A program made the translations under genes and the position numbers. Of a stretch of DNA of 64,000 bases, positions 8,498 through 16,702 are shown one piece after another. Source of the stretch: Pseudomonadota bacterium (GTDB lineage Bacteria; Desulfobacterota; Desulfobulbia; Desulfobulbales; SURF-16); NCBI GenBank assembly GCA_018897105.1, contig JAHILF010000151.1, forward strand, positions 1 to 64,000. The letters run 5' to 3'. Within the stretch, counting starts at the first letter, position 1; each line of letters opens with the position of its first letter. The notes beneath the pieces were generated by a model. That model was given only the letters and a program-made list of their open reading frames with translations, ran no database searches and was not told the origin of the DNA.

Positions 8498-8892
8498 TAT
8501 CTCGCCTCCTTCAATGCCACATCTTCCTGGGGTGCGACATGGCAGTCCCAACAGTATGGATATACAGAAGCATACTCGTGACACGTGTCACAGAATTTCT
8601 TCTTGCTGGTGTGACAGTGCATACAGCCGTTCTGCAAACTTTTTTCGTACATTACGCCGCCGACTTCTATTGGTTCTCTTTTCCCTTCACGAAGGACTTC
8701 ATCACGCCAGACGTTCAGGAGTTCCATGTGTGACTCTTTCATATACTGAAGGGGTTTCACACATTCCTTGTACCCAACCGGTTTTTCCGGTTTGGGCGCC
8801 TCAACCTTTCCCCCGCCGTCCCAAAGAACGGCAAATAGCATCAGGCCGACGAAAATAATCAGGCCGGGAATAATTGTTCCTTTGTTGTACAT
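8497..8892 (-). CDS. dsrJ: DsrJ, triheme cytochrome c of DsrMKJOP
   Basis: The 131-residue protein has an uncleaved N-terminal membrane helix (residues 6-24) and three CxxCH heme sites: CMHCH 90-94, CDTCH 101-105 and CWDCH 114-118. A lone Cys44 matches the place of the cysteine proposed in DsrJ of other organisms as an unusual His/Cys heme ligand (inference from position). The start at 8892 follows the dsrK stop by four bases and has a GGAGGG ribosome site inside the dsrK end. It faces the periplasm. Confidence 0.94.
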   Translation of the reverse strand: MYNKGTIIPGLIIFVGLMLFAVLWDGGGKVEAPKPEKPVGYKECVKPLQYMKESHMELLNVWRDEVLREGKREPIEVGGVMYEKSLQNGCMHCHTSKKKFCDTCHEYASVYPYCWDCHVAPQEDVALKEAR

Positions 8893-8896
8893 ATAA

Positions 8897-10522
8897 TTAT
8901 CCCTCCATTCCTTCAAGAGGTTCAAAACGGAGTCCCGTTTCCCTCTCTTTTTCGCCGTCCATAATGAGGGCATTGCCGACCATTTCCGAAAGTCCGCATA
9001 CGCCGACAGTCGGGTTCCAGTATTCCATCAGAGCTGAAAGTGTTGCACGGTCAATGGCGCAGACGCAGCTGAGCATGTTGACGTTGAATTTGTCTACTAC
9101 ATGTTTTACCGCATTGGCCCTGGGCAAACCGGAACGCATCCTGAGCTCCATGATCTCACCGGTGTTGAGGCCGGTGCCGCTGCCGCAGCAGAAGGTCTTC
9201 TCACGGATGGTGTTTTCCGGCATCTCGTACCACTTGGGCACCACATGATCGAGGATATAGCGGGGCTCATCCAGCAGACCCATGGCCCGAGCCGGGTTGC
9301 AGGAGTCATGGTAGGTCGGGATGCGATGGGCGTTGCGCATCGGGTCGAGTTTCAGTTTGTTGTTTTTGATCAGGTCAGCCGTGAATTCGCTGATATGCAC
9401 CATCTTGGTTGAGGCCGCATTTTCAAAGACGGTGCCGGTGATCGGTGATTTGGGCACCTCAAGGTGATCGGCAGGACCGTTCATGGTGTCCATATACTGG
9501 TGCAGAACACGCCACATGTGGCCGCATTCCCCTCCCAGGATCCATTTAACCCCGAGCCTCTTGGACTCGGCGTACATCTTGGCGTTCAGTTTCTTCATCA
9601 TCTCGTTGTTGGTGAAGAGACCGAAGTTGCCGCCCTCGGATGAGTAGGTCGACCAGGTATAATCCAGACCGATATGCTCAAAGAGCAGCAGATAACCCAT
9701 GGCGGTGTAAATGCCCGGTTCGGCAAAGACGTCGGCAGAGGGGGTAATGAAGAGAATCTCGGCACCCTTGCGGTTCCAGGTGGGGGTAATTCTGATGCCG
9801 GTAATCGTCTCGATGTCATCGCAGAGGTATTCGACGTTTTCCTTTAAAGTATGGGGCTGCAGACCCATGTGGTTACCGGTGCGGTTGGAGTTTGCCGCCG
9901 GTTCCAGGATCCAGTTGGTGCCCACGCCGACCAGATGCAGCAGTTCGCGCATCATCATGGTGATTTCCGCGGTGTCAATGCCGTAGGGGCAGAAGACGGA
10001 GCAGCGGCGGCATTCCGTGCACTGATAGGAGTACATGAACCATTCTTTCAGCACACCGACGGTCATGGGACGGCCGCCTGCCAGCTTGCCCAGCAGTTTA
10101 CCGGCGGTGGTGAAATCATTGCGGTAAACGGAGCGGAGCAGTTCCGCCCGGAGCACCGGCATGTTCTTCGGATCGCCCGTGCCCAGGAAAAAGTGGCACT
10201 TATCCGCGCAGGCGCCACACCTGACACAGATGTCCATGAAAATTTTCAAAGAGCGGAATTTATCCAGCCGCTCTTTCAAGCCATTTAAGATGATATCCTC
10301 CCAGCCATCCGGCAGTTTCCAGTCCTCCTGGTCGGGGCTCCATTCCCGGGGATTAGGAAACTTGTGGTATTCCACCATGGATTTTTTGGCAGGATAACAG
10401 AAGTTGCCCTCCTTGAATATAGCCGGAACATCCATCCAGTCCTTCTTGGGGATGGATCCGGTCATCAGGGATGGCTCCCTTACTACGCTTACACCTAATT
10501 GAGCTGCTTTTGGAATCGCCAT
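8897..10522 (-). CDS. dsrK: DsrK, HdrD-like catalytic iron-sulfur subunit of DsrMKJOP
   Basis: The 541-residue cytoplasmic protein has two 4Fe-4S motifs (CVRCGACADKCHFF and CTECRRCSVFCPYG). These are followed by two CCG-type domains (GGECGHMWR, YHDSCNPARAMG, KTFCCGSGTGLN) as in heterodisulfide reductase HdrD, which bind the special catalytic 4Fe-4S cluster. It is thought to reduce the DsrC trisulfide during sulfite reduction. It lies between dsrM (5-base gap) and dsrJ. All cysteines expected for HdrD-type catalysis appear present. Confidence 0.96.
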   Translation of the reverse strand: MAIPKAAQLGVSVVREPSLMTGSIPKKDWMDVPAIFKEGNFCYPAKKSMVEYHKFPNPREWSPDQEDWKLPDGWEDIILNGLKERLDKFRSLKIFMDICVRCGACADKCHFFLGTGDPKNMPVLRAELLRSVYRNDFTTAGKLLGKLAGGRPMTVGVLKEWFMYSYQCTECRRCSVFCPYGIDTAEITMMMRELLHLVGVGTNWILEPAANSNRTGNHMGLQPHTLKENVEYLCDDIETITGIRITPTWNRKGAEILFITPSADVFAEPGIYTAMGYLLLFEHIGLDYTWSTYSSEGGNFGLFTNNEMMKKLNAKMYAESKRLGVKWILGGECGHMWRVLHQYMDTMNGPADHLEVPKSPITGTVFENAASTKMVHISEFTADLIKNNKLKLDPMRNAHRIPTYHDSCNPARAMGLLDEPRYILDHVVPKWYEMPENTIREKTFCCGSGTGLNTGEIMELRMRSGLPRANAVKHVVDKFNVNMLSCVCAIDRATLSALMEYWNPTVGVCGLSEMVGNALIMDGEKERETGLRFEPLEGMEG

Positions 10523-10527
10523 TTTAT

Positions 10528-11523
10528 TTATTCCTTTTCAACTGGGATACCGGCATCTTTCATGAATTCCCTGAATTCATCTTCATAAGCCGCATATGAA
10601 TGGGGCTTGATTGCCGGATCGTTCCATGGGTTAATATGTCTGACCGCACGATTGTTATTTGACATGTTACGTGTGGGACTGAGGAAAACCCCGCCCATAT
10701 GCATCAGTTTGCTGAATGGGAAGTAAACCATCAATGTGCACACCAGGGTGACATGGACGAAGAAAATGGAATGAATTCCCGCCGGCAGAGTAGGTGAAAA
10801 GGCTGCCAGACCGGCCGTAAGCTGTTTTACCGCCGCGATATCCACCCGGTAGACGTAGCGCATGAGCAGACCGGTGACGCCGATGGCAAAGATCAGAATG
10901 AGGGGAAAGTAGTCAGCCGGCAGTGATATGTAGCGAACCAGGCGCGATATCAGCCGTCTCAGGAAAAGGAAAGCAATGGCCGCCAGAAAGATGCTGTCGG
11001 TCAGGTACAAGCGGGGAGCACCGATCTGCAGCATGCCATCCGCGAATTCAATCAGCGGAACAAAAAATGGGATTGGCGCAGTGAAAAGCCGCAGGTGACG
11101 GAGAACGATAACAAGAAATGAGTAGTGAAACAGCAAAGCAAAGAGCCAGAGGTATTTACTGGACCCATAGACCAGTTTCGGACCGTCATGAATTTCTGCT
11201 TTGGTGTTTCTGAAGAGTGATCGGAAAAGGAAGATTTCCAGAATCATTCTGCCCAAGACTTCCAGCTTGTTGGATGGACAGTCAAGTCTGTCCGGCTTGA
11301 TCCAGGGCAGTGATTTTTCCTGCCCGCAGGTGGTTGGAATTCGGAATGGTACCGGAGATTTTGCCCAGTTTAGCACACGACTGACAAACCCCACGATAAA
11401 CACACCGAACGCCAGGTAGGGTAGCACCACCCCCAACAGATACTGCAGACCTGTTACCTTCCCTCCCAAGAAGGCAACCACGATCAGTGCTAAGACTGCA
11501 ATGAAGGGATACAGGACTCTCAT
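10528..11523 (-). CDS. dsrM: DsrM, membrane cytochrome b subunit of DsrMKJOP
   Basis: The 331-residue protein has about six transmembrane segments of the NarI/HdrE type. Histidines within them are suitable for b-heme ligation (LLFHYSFLVIVLRHLRLF and IFFVHVTLVCTLMVYFPFSKLMHM). It would oxidise menaquinol and pass electrons to DsrK. It starts the dsrMKJOP order and follows the RsbRD-like gene by about 80 bases without an obvious terminator, so the two are probably cotranscribed. Confidence 0.95.
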   Translation of the reverse strand: MRVLYPFIAVLALIVVAFLGGKVTGLQYLLGVVLPYLAFGVFIVGFVSRVLNWAKSPVPFRIPTTCGQEKSLPWIKPDRLDCPSNKLEVLGRMILEIFLFRSLFRNTKAEIHDGPKLVYGSSKYLWLFALLFHYSFLVIVLRHLRLFTAPIPFFVPLIEFADGMLQIGAPRLYLTDSIFLAAIAFLFLRRLISRLVRYISLPADYFPLILIFAIGVTGLLMRYVYRVDIAAVKQLTAGLAAFSPTLPAGIHSIFFVHVTLVCTLMVYFPFSKLMHMGGVFLSPTRNMSNNNRAVRHINPWNDPAIKPHSYAAYEDEFREFMKDAGIPVEKE

Positions 11524-11604
11524 TTACCGTTACCTCGCCTCAATTAAGTGTGTATAAAGTTCCCGTAGCGCATGCCTGGTTAGGGCAAGGAGCTAGCGGG
11601 GCCA

Positions 11605-12225
11605 CTAAAACTGCAACACCTGCGGTTTCACTCCGCAGGTATCATTTATAACCGGCACATTTTGACCATCAGGGGCATCCCCGGCCTCTGCCGCAATTGC
11701 TTCCTGGTTGTTCCTGCGCACAAGAGCAGAGGGGCAGATGGACCCGGTAATCATATGTCTTCCATGCTGGAATTCATTTACTCGCACCTGGTAGACCTGT
11801 TCCTTGCTGGCCATGAACATGTCAAATATGACAAGCGCAGCGGCATCAATCCTGGCGTCAAATGCCAGCCATTCAATATATAATTCGGCCATTCCTTTTT
11901 TCAGGAGCTCCTTTCGCACAATCCCTTTCAGTTTGAAAATGAAAGAAACCGCATCTGCCGCTGAAACCTGCTGAACCGCCCTCATTTTGATGAGCTGCGT
12001 GAGGTCCGGGGTGAGAATCTCTTTGTTGCTTGGTTCGCAAAGGACATCATAAAGTTCGGCAAGCCCGGTTCTGACTTTGTGACCTATGGGATTGGCAAAC
12101 GGGTCCTTCTGTTTTTTAAAGATATGATATGCATCAGGAGAGAAGCTGCTTAAAATGGTGTCTTCCCATTTCTCCAAGATTTCAACTTTTTTTCCGTGCA
12201 GCAATTTTTCTAGTTTGTTTTCCAT
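11605..12225 (-). CDS. RsbRD N-terminal domain protein at the head of the dsr operon
   Basis: The 206-residue soluble protein has a helical region (KLLHGKKVEILEKWEDTIL through LLKKGMAELYIEWLAFDARIDAAALVIFDMF) that matches the RsbRD N-terminal sensor domain, a globin-like helical fold. The C-terminal 50 residues are low in structure and lack a STAS domain. Genes of this kind commonly precede dsrM in sulfate reducers. Its role there is not established. A regulatory or sensing role for the dsr complex is an inference. A perfect 8-bp hairpin lies inside the last 35 bases of the coding region. Confidence 0.85.
   Translation of the reverse strand: MENKLEKLLHGKKVEILEKWEDTILSSFSPDAYHIFKKQKDPFANPIGHKVRTGLAELYDVLCEPSNKEILTPDLTQLIKMRAVQQVSAADAVSFIFKLKGIVRKELLKKGMAELYIEWLAFDARIDAAALVIFDMFMASKEQVYQVRVNEFQHGRHMITGSICPSALVRRNNQEAIAAEAGDAPDGQNVPVINDTCGVKPQVLQF
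11618..11640 (-). other. Stem-loop at the 3' end of the RsbRD-like coding region
   Basis: ACCTGCGG (11618-11625) pairs perfectly with CCGCAGGT (11633-11640) around a 7-base loop. It lies just before the stop and about 100 bases ahead of dsrM. With no T run it is not a terminator. It may be an mRNA processing or stability element that separates the expression levels of the two cistrons. Confidence 0.4.
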
Positions 12226-12259
12226 TCCGATACCGTATTTCAGTAAACATACCTAAAAG

Positions 12260-12281
12260 ATGAATGACCATTCATATTATA
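12260..12281 (-). promoter_or_regulatory. dsr operon -10 box overlapped by a palindromic operator
   Basis: On the minus strand, TATAAT (12281-12276) is followed at once by the palindrome ATGAATGGTCATTCAT (12275-12260), which would cover the transcription start. The -35 region (near 12299-12305) is only A/T rich and poor, suggesting activator dependence. The dyad TGAATGACCATTCA is of the type bound by TetR or FadR-like dimers. The RsbRD-like start lies 35 bases further on. Confidence 0.55.
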
Positions 12282-12390
12282 AGTCCGATGGTTATCACAT
12301 TTATTTTCAATTTTCAATGAAAAAAAATGTTTGGCCCTCCTCATTAAATCTGAATATCGATTAGAATCCCGGCCTCCTGTTGCAGTTTTT

Positions 12391-12559
12391 TCAGCATATT
12401 CGGCAAATCTTTATGTGGATTGCCTCTTCTTTGTCTCTTTCGCAGATAAATCCGCTGATGCCGTCATTAATATCCGGGGAGTAGCCCCGGCCGTACCTGA
12501 CCAATCCCAGAGGCATGGCAAGATCGGCAATTTGCAGGTTTAGGTTGATCTGGTGCACA
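12391..12559 (-). pseudogene. Possible remnant of a family 4 glycosyltransferase
   Basis: An open minus-strand stretch ending at the TGA at 12391 reads LVRYGRGYSPDINDGISGF followed by ICERDKEEAIHI. This resembles the GT4 signature around the nucleotide-sugar site (xxYGRGxxPExxxDGxTGFxxxxxEEA). There is no credible start, ribosome site or preceding domain, and the fragment is only about 50 residues. It is best read as debris. The match is to the family pattern from memory and is modest. Confidence 0.3.
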
Positions 12560-12606
12560 GTTGAAGCAGAGTCCTTTCCGCTACGTCTGTAATTGTGAGT
12601 GCTGAT

Positions 12607-12930
12607 TCACCGGTGGTAGAAAGCGGGAGACGAAAGGGGCAAGGGTAAGGGGAAAATTGGCGCTGTTTGCTCGGCAGACTGGCGGTTTATGGTCTGCTCC
12701 AGGGTTCGGTTGAGATTGTCGCAGCCGATGATGTCCAGGCGCATGGGGGTGAGCACCTGGATGTTCCGCAAGGCATCGAAGCCGAATTTTTTTTGCAGAC
12801 GGTCGCCGCAGAGACTCAGTATCTCCTGTTCAATATCTTTCGATTCATCGCGGGCAGTTGCTGGGGCCTGGTTTTCCTGGCAGAAAATCCATGGCCGGTG
12901 GTTATGGTTGTGCCGCGTGAGCAGGCAATG
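12607..12930 (-). pseudogene. Remnant of a RecD2-like helicase
   Basis: The minus-strand frame that ends at TGA 12607-12609 contains DIEQEILSLCGDRL, then FGFDALRNIQVLTPM and NLNRTLEQTIN. This matches the linker region of RecD2 helicases, where the usual text is (F/Y)GFDPxRDIQVLxPM...LNxxLQ. The expected following motif (GDKVMQxRN) and all Walker motifs are absent. The fragment begins directly behind the metallo-hydrolase gene. With the neighbouring glycosyltransferase-like piece it marks the region from 12300 to 12930 as decayed, rearranged DNA. Confidence 0.5.
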
Positions 12931-12939
12931 TGTTGTGTT

Positions 12940-13857
12940 TTAGAGGGTAACTTCCATACCCTCTCTGGCAAAGAAGATTTCCGTGGCTCCATTGTGGTTG
13001 CTCTGGCAATGGATTTTTGTCAATTCGTCTATGTGTTTATCGGTGCGCATGGGTTCATGGTGAAACAGGGCCAGGGATTTGACCTTGTTGCGGATGGCCA
13101 TGGGGCAGACATATTCAAAATAGGAATGCCCCCAGCCGGCCTTGCCTGTTTCATATTCGGCCTTGGTGTATTGGCAGTCGTGGATGAGCAGGTCGGCGCC
13201 GGCAATGAATTTCTCCAGTACCTCATTCTGTTCCCGGGCCACCAGCTCGCCCTCCCGGGCCATGGCCTCGTCATAGGAGGGGTGGGCAGGATCGGTGATA
13301 AACAGGTTGCGGAAGGGTTCGGTGTCGTAAGCGGTGCACAGGACTTTGCCCTGGTATTCGAAACGGTATCCCAGGCAGAGGATGGGATGATTGAGATATT
13401 TTGTGGTGAGACGGATGCCGTCGCCCAGGTCGAATTCCCCCTCTTTGAGGTCGATGTAGGTGATTGAGGCGCCGAGTTCTTCCCCTCTTATCGGAAAATA
13501 CCGGTAGGTGAGCTGGCCGCCGACAATTTTTTCCAGGGTGTCCTGTTCGTAGGAAACCGGTCCGTAGACCTTCAGCTTGCTGCCGGGAATATAGATGGGG
13601 GTGAAAAATGGAAATCCCATGATGTGATCCCAGTGGGTGTGGGACAGAAAGATTTCGGTTTGAATAGGTCCCTTGGGCAGGTCGTGTTGCATCATGAAAT
13701 TGCCGAGTTCGCGGATGCCGGAGCCGGCGTCAATGATAATCAGCCGGTTGATATCGGGAAACCGGACCTCCAGGCAGGGGGTATTGCCGCCATACTTCAT
13801 GGTGAGCGGTCCGGGGCAGGGAATGGAGCCGCGTACGCCCCAGAATTTTATTTTCAT
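12940..13857 (-). CDS. MBL-fold metallo-hydrolase
   Basis: The 305-residue protein opens with KIKFWGVRGSIPCPGP and has the zinc motif SHTHWDHIMGFPFF (HxHxDH). It also has DAGSGIRELG and later metal ligands (AYDTEP, LIHDCQY and LFHHEPMRT). This is the RNase Z/cyclic nucleotide phosphodiesterase-like branch of the metallo-beta-lactamase fold. A related layout is seen in proteins joined to GAF or response-regulator domains. The substrate is unknown; a cyclic nucleotide is one option. It lies 3 bases after the HDOD gene, in the same operon. Confidence 0.85.
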   Translation of the reverse strand: MKIKFWGVRGSIPCPGPLTMKYGGNTPCLEVRFPDINRLIIIDAGSGIRELGNFMMQHDLPKGPIQTEIFLSHTHWDHIMGFPFFTPIYIPGSKLKVYGPVSYEQDTLEKIVGGQLTYRYFPIRGEELGASITYIDLKEGEFDLGDGIRLTTKYLNHPILCLGYRFEYQGKVLCTAYDTEPFRNLFITDPAHPSYDEAMAREGELVAREQNEVLEKFIAGADLLIHDCQYTKAEYETGKAGWGHSYFEYVCPMAIRNKVKSLALFHHEPMRTDKHIDELTKIHCQSNHNGATEIFFAREGMEVTL

Positions 13858-13860
13858 GAG

Positions 13861-14748
13861 TCACTCCTTGGCGATTTGCAGAAAAACCTGGGCTTTTTTT
13901 ATTTCTTCCTGAACAATTCCAAGCAGAGCGGCAACCCGGGACCATTCCATGCCTGACGTGGTGATGATCTGATCAACCACCGGTACTTCCTGGTGGATAT
14001 CTCCGGCCGAACCTATGGAATAGATATTGGCGAAAAGATTGGCCAGGGCTATAGTCGAAACCAGACCTCGTTTCTCTTCCGTTACGGTCTCCGGATTATG
14101 GTGGTGGGTGAGGCAGGCGATCATGGCGGGGTTGAGCTGCCATTTTTCGCCGATCATTTTACCGGTCAAGCGGTGGTCAAAACCAAAGATCATTTTTTCC
14201 GCCCGCAGCAGGCTGCAGCGTTGCAGGTCGGCAAGGTCAAGGGCCTGCTGGTACTGCTCCGGAAAACAGTTGGACAGCGGGATCTTGCCGAGATCATGCA
14301 GCAGGCCGGTGACAAAGTATTCCTCGCGCAGGGTCACCGCCACTTTTTTCTCAGCTGCCAGGGCCTTGGCCGTAACCCCGACGCAGATTGAGTGGATCCA
14401 GAAGGTGTCCATGGAGAAACACTGGGATTTTTCCTTGCCGATGGTGCCTAGCACGGCAGTGCTGAGTGCCAGGTTTTTGACCGTGTTCAGTCCCAGCATG
14501 ATGATGGCCCTGGTCAGCGAGGTAACCTGATTGGGCAGTGAGTAGTAGGCGGAGTTGATAAGCTTTAAGACATGGCCAGTGAGCACAGGGTCAAGGGCAA
14601 TGACACGATTGAGGTCGTTGGGGGAGGTGTTTGGCTGGTTGCATACCTCCATCACCTTCGTTACCGTGGTTGACAGACTGGGCATTCTGTCAATAAAGTC
14701 ACGAAGTTGACGAAAAAGTTCTTCTTTGGTGTCTAAAGGATTTGCCAT
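13861..14748 (-). CDS. HDOD-domain signalling protein
   Basis: The 295-residue protein is almost wholly an HDOD domain: LPxLSTTVxKVMEVCNQPNTSPNDL, VLTGHVLKLINSAYYSLP, RAIIMLGLNTVKNLALST, and GLLHDLGKIPL, which keeps an HD pair. HDOD proteins act in chemotaxis, stress and cyclic dinucleotide signalling, usually without proven catalysis. The start at 14748 (MANPLDTKEEL) is preferred over an upstream in-frame ATG because the extra 53 residues look like untranslated leader and contain the promoter. Confidence 0.85.
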   Translation of the reverse strand: MANPLDTKEELFRQLRDFIDRMPSLSTTVTKVMEVCNQPNTSPNDLNRVIALDPVLTGHVLKLINSAYYSLPNQVTSLTRAIIMLGLNTVKNLALSTAVLGTIGKEKSQCFSMDTFWIHSICVGVTAKALAAEKKVAVTLREEYFVTGLLHDLGKIPLSNCFPEQYQQALDLADLQRCSLLRAEKMIFGFDHRLTGKMIGEKWQLNPAMIACLTHHHNPETVTEEKRGLVSTIALANLFANIYSIGSAGDIHQEVPVVDQIITTSGMEWSRVAALLGIVQEEIKKAQVFLQIAKE

Positions 14749-14787
14749 TGGCTTCTCTTTCTTATAACCTGCGAAAAAAATTAACCT

Positions 14788-14816
14788 ATCATAGTATTTT
14801 CCCGGGCATGGGTCAA
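14788..14816 (-). promoter_or_regulatory. Sigma-70-type promoter of the HDOD operon
   Basis: Minus-strand TTGACC (14816-14811), a 17-base spacer, then TATGAT (14793-14788), 40 bases ahead of the HDOD start. Confidence 0.55.
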
Positions 14817-14919
14817 GTTGTCCGGCAAGTGTTTGTAGTGTCTGTTTTTTCGCTGGTTGCTCCGCTCTACGGGGAAATCGTAAAATCAATAAACTATTAT
14901 AAAACATAAAACAAAAAAA

Positions 14920-16569
14920 ATGAAAATGGACAATAAATCATACATTATCGGCATTGATACAGGTGGAACCTATACCGACGCGGTGTTGATCCGGCGGCCG
15001 GACAACACGGTGATAGTCACCTCCAAGTATCCCACTACTCATAATAATCTCAGCCTGGGGATATCAAAATGTCTGCTGCAGCTGTTTTCTCAGTCAGCCG
15101 TGCGGCCGGCAGAGGTGGAGCTGGTGGCGGTGTCCACCACCCTGGCCACCAATGCAGTGGTGGAGGGCAAGGGCGCGGATGTGGGATTACTAGTGGCCGG
15201 GCGGGCCAAACCTTTCCGCTTGCCGGTGGTGTCAACCACCTTTCTGCGGGGCGGGCATAATCATCTGGGAGAGGAGGAAGAACCGCTTGATATGGCAGGG
15301 CTGGTGGATGCCGTGCAGCGTTACAAGACCCATGTGGACGTCTATGCGGTCTGCGCTGCCATGAGCATCGTCAATCCCAACCATGAGAAAGTTATGGCTA
15401 AGGCCATCAGCCTCATTGATCCGAAGCCGGTCTTTTGCTCCCACGAGGTAAGCGATCGCCCGGGAATCATGGAGCGGGCGGCTACATCCGTGCTTAATGC
15501 CCGGCTCATGCCTGTCATGCAGGAATTTTTGACCGGCATGCAGGACGCCCTGGCCTCCTTGGGGATCATCGGCAAGGTCTATATCATCCGTGGTGATGCG
15601 CAGCCCATGGAAATCAGCAACACCCATAAACAGGCGGCCTCCACGGTGGCCAGCGGCCCTGCCGCCACCGCCTGGTATGGCCTGTCCTTCTCGCCCGCCC
15701 CTGACGCGCTGATTGTCGATGTCGGCGGCACCACCACCGATATCACGTTGATCAAAGACGGACGGCCGGTTATTGATGAGCAGGGCAGCCTGATCGGCGA
15801 ATGGCTGACCCATGTCGATGCCGTCAAGATGTCGACGGTGGGTGCCGGCGGCGACAGCCATGCCTCGGTCAGCGAGCGGGGCAAGCTCACTGTCGGCCCT
15901 GTAAGGGTGCTGCCCCTGGCCATGTCCGACCAGACTCCGGCCCCGTCAGGGTGGATCGGCAAGGGTCTGCTGGACAGATGCCTCATGGCCGGGCCTGATA
16001 TCACCCCGGAGGAGGCGGCGCAGGACAAGGTGCTGGCCTATCTCGTTGAGCATGGGCCGGCCACGCCCCAGGTGCTGAAAGACCATTTTGACATGGCTGA
16101 AATCACCCTGCTGAGCCATCTCAAGGAGTTGGCCAAGCTGCAGTTGATTGTGGAAACCGGCTTTACCCCTACCGATGCCCTGCATGTTCTTGGGCAGCTT
16201 GAACTGGGCGACCGGCAAAGGGCCGTGGACGGGGCGGAGCGCCTTGCCGCAGCTCTCGGCATCGACGTGGAAGAATTCTGCCGGCAGGTTCTGGCCGGAG
16301 TTGAGCAGAGAATTGAGGATGCCATTCTCGATCATATCCTGAAACTAGAGACGGGCAAAACCATGAGCGGTTTTTTCCCGAATTATCGCCAGAGCGGCTT
16401 ATTCGATTTACGTTTTGTGGCCAAGGTGCCGATAGTTGGGATTGGCGCCGCCGCCCGTTATCTGCTGCCCGGAATTGCCGCCAGGCTGGGTACCAAGGTC
16501 TTTTTCCCGGAATATTATGAGGTGGGAAATGCCCTGGGGGCTGCTCTGATGGCGGTTGCCGGCGTATAA
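14920..16569 (+). CDS. Hydantoinase/oxoprolinase (HyuA) family protein
   Basis: The 549-residue protein has the ASKHA-fold phosphate motifs of the family: IGIDTGGTYTDAVLI at the N-terminus and VDVGGTTTDITLI near residue 268. Other landmarks are STTLATNAVVEG and the MSTVGAGGDS segment. Family members hydrolyse hydantoins or 5-oxoproline with ATP, or carboxylate acetone/acetophenone. No HyuB partner or transporter is nearby, so the substrate is unknown. At about residues 370-410 a winged-helix-like stretch (VLAYLVEHGPATPQVLKDHF) is inserted, which is not typical of the enzymes. Translation could also start at the second Met (14926). The ribosome site is weak. Confidence 0.8.
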   Translation: MKMDNKSYIIGIDTGGTYTDAVLIRRPDNTVIVTSKYPTTHNNLSLGISKCLLQLFSQSAVRPAEVELVAVSTTLATNAVVEGKGADVGLLVAGRAKPFRLPVVSTTFLRGGHNHLGEEEEPLDMAGLVDAVQRYKTHVDVYAVCAAMSIVNPNHEKVMAKAISLIDPKPVFCSHEVSDRPGIMERAATSVLNARLMPVMQEFLTGMQDALASLGIIGKVYIIRGDAQPMEISNTHKQAASTVASGPAATAWYGLSFSPAPDALIVDVGGTTTDITLIKDGRPVIDEQGSLIGEWLTHVDAVKMSTVGAGGDSHASVSERGKLTVGPVRVLPLAMSDQTPAPSGWIGKGLLDRCLMAGPDITPEEAAQDKVLAYLVEHGPATPQVLKDHFDMAEITLLSHLKELAKLQLIVETGFTPTDALHVLGQLELGDRQRAVDGAERLAAALGIDVEEFCRQVLAGVEQRIEDAILDHILKLETGKTMSGFFPNYRQSGLFDLRFVAKVPIVGIGAAARYLLPGIAARLGTKVFFPEYYEVGNALGAALMAVAGV

Positions 16570-16607
16570 CTTAACAAAATCACTGAAAGAATGTGCGGCT
16601 ATCATGA

Positions 16608-16637
16608 TTGACATGGGTGTTTTTCCCGTTATATAAA
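16608..16637 (+). promoter_or_regulatory. Sigma-70-type promoter of the hybrid histidine kinase gene
   Basis: TTGACA (16608-16613), an 18-base spacer, and TATAAA (16632-16637), 66 bases ahead of the ATG at 16703. Confidence 0.55.
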
Positions 16638-16702
16638 ATAAGGATGATGTCTCGTTCGTCCTTTCGTATGAACATAAAGCCTGGAGATTGTTAACCCTCC
16701 TT

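Noticed and set aside
12331-12543. 70-codon plus-strand open frame with a TTG start after the dsr promoter
   Set aside because: No ribosome site and poor composition; the minus strand holds the glycosyltransferase-like remnant.
12667-13467. 266-codon plus-strand open frame over the metallo-hydrolase and RecD2-like region
   Set aside because: The minus strand carries the conserved protein motifs; this is a mirror frame in GC-rich coding DNA.
15232-15861. Minus-strand open frame antisense to the hydantoinase-family gene
   Set aside because: It contains low-complexity text and no motif, and the plus strand is clearly coding.
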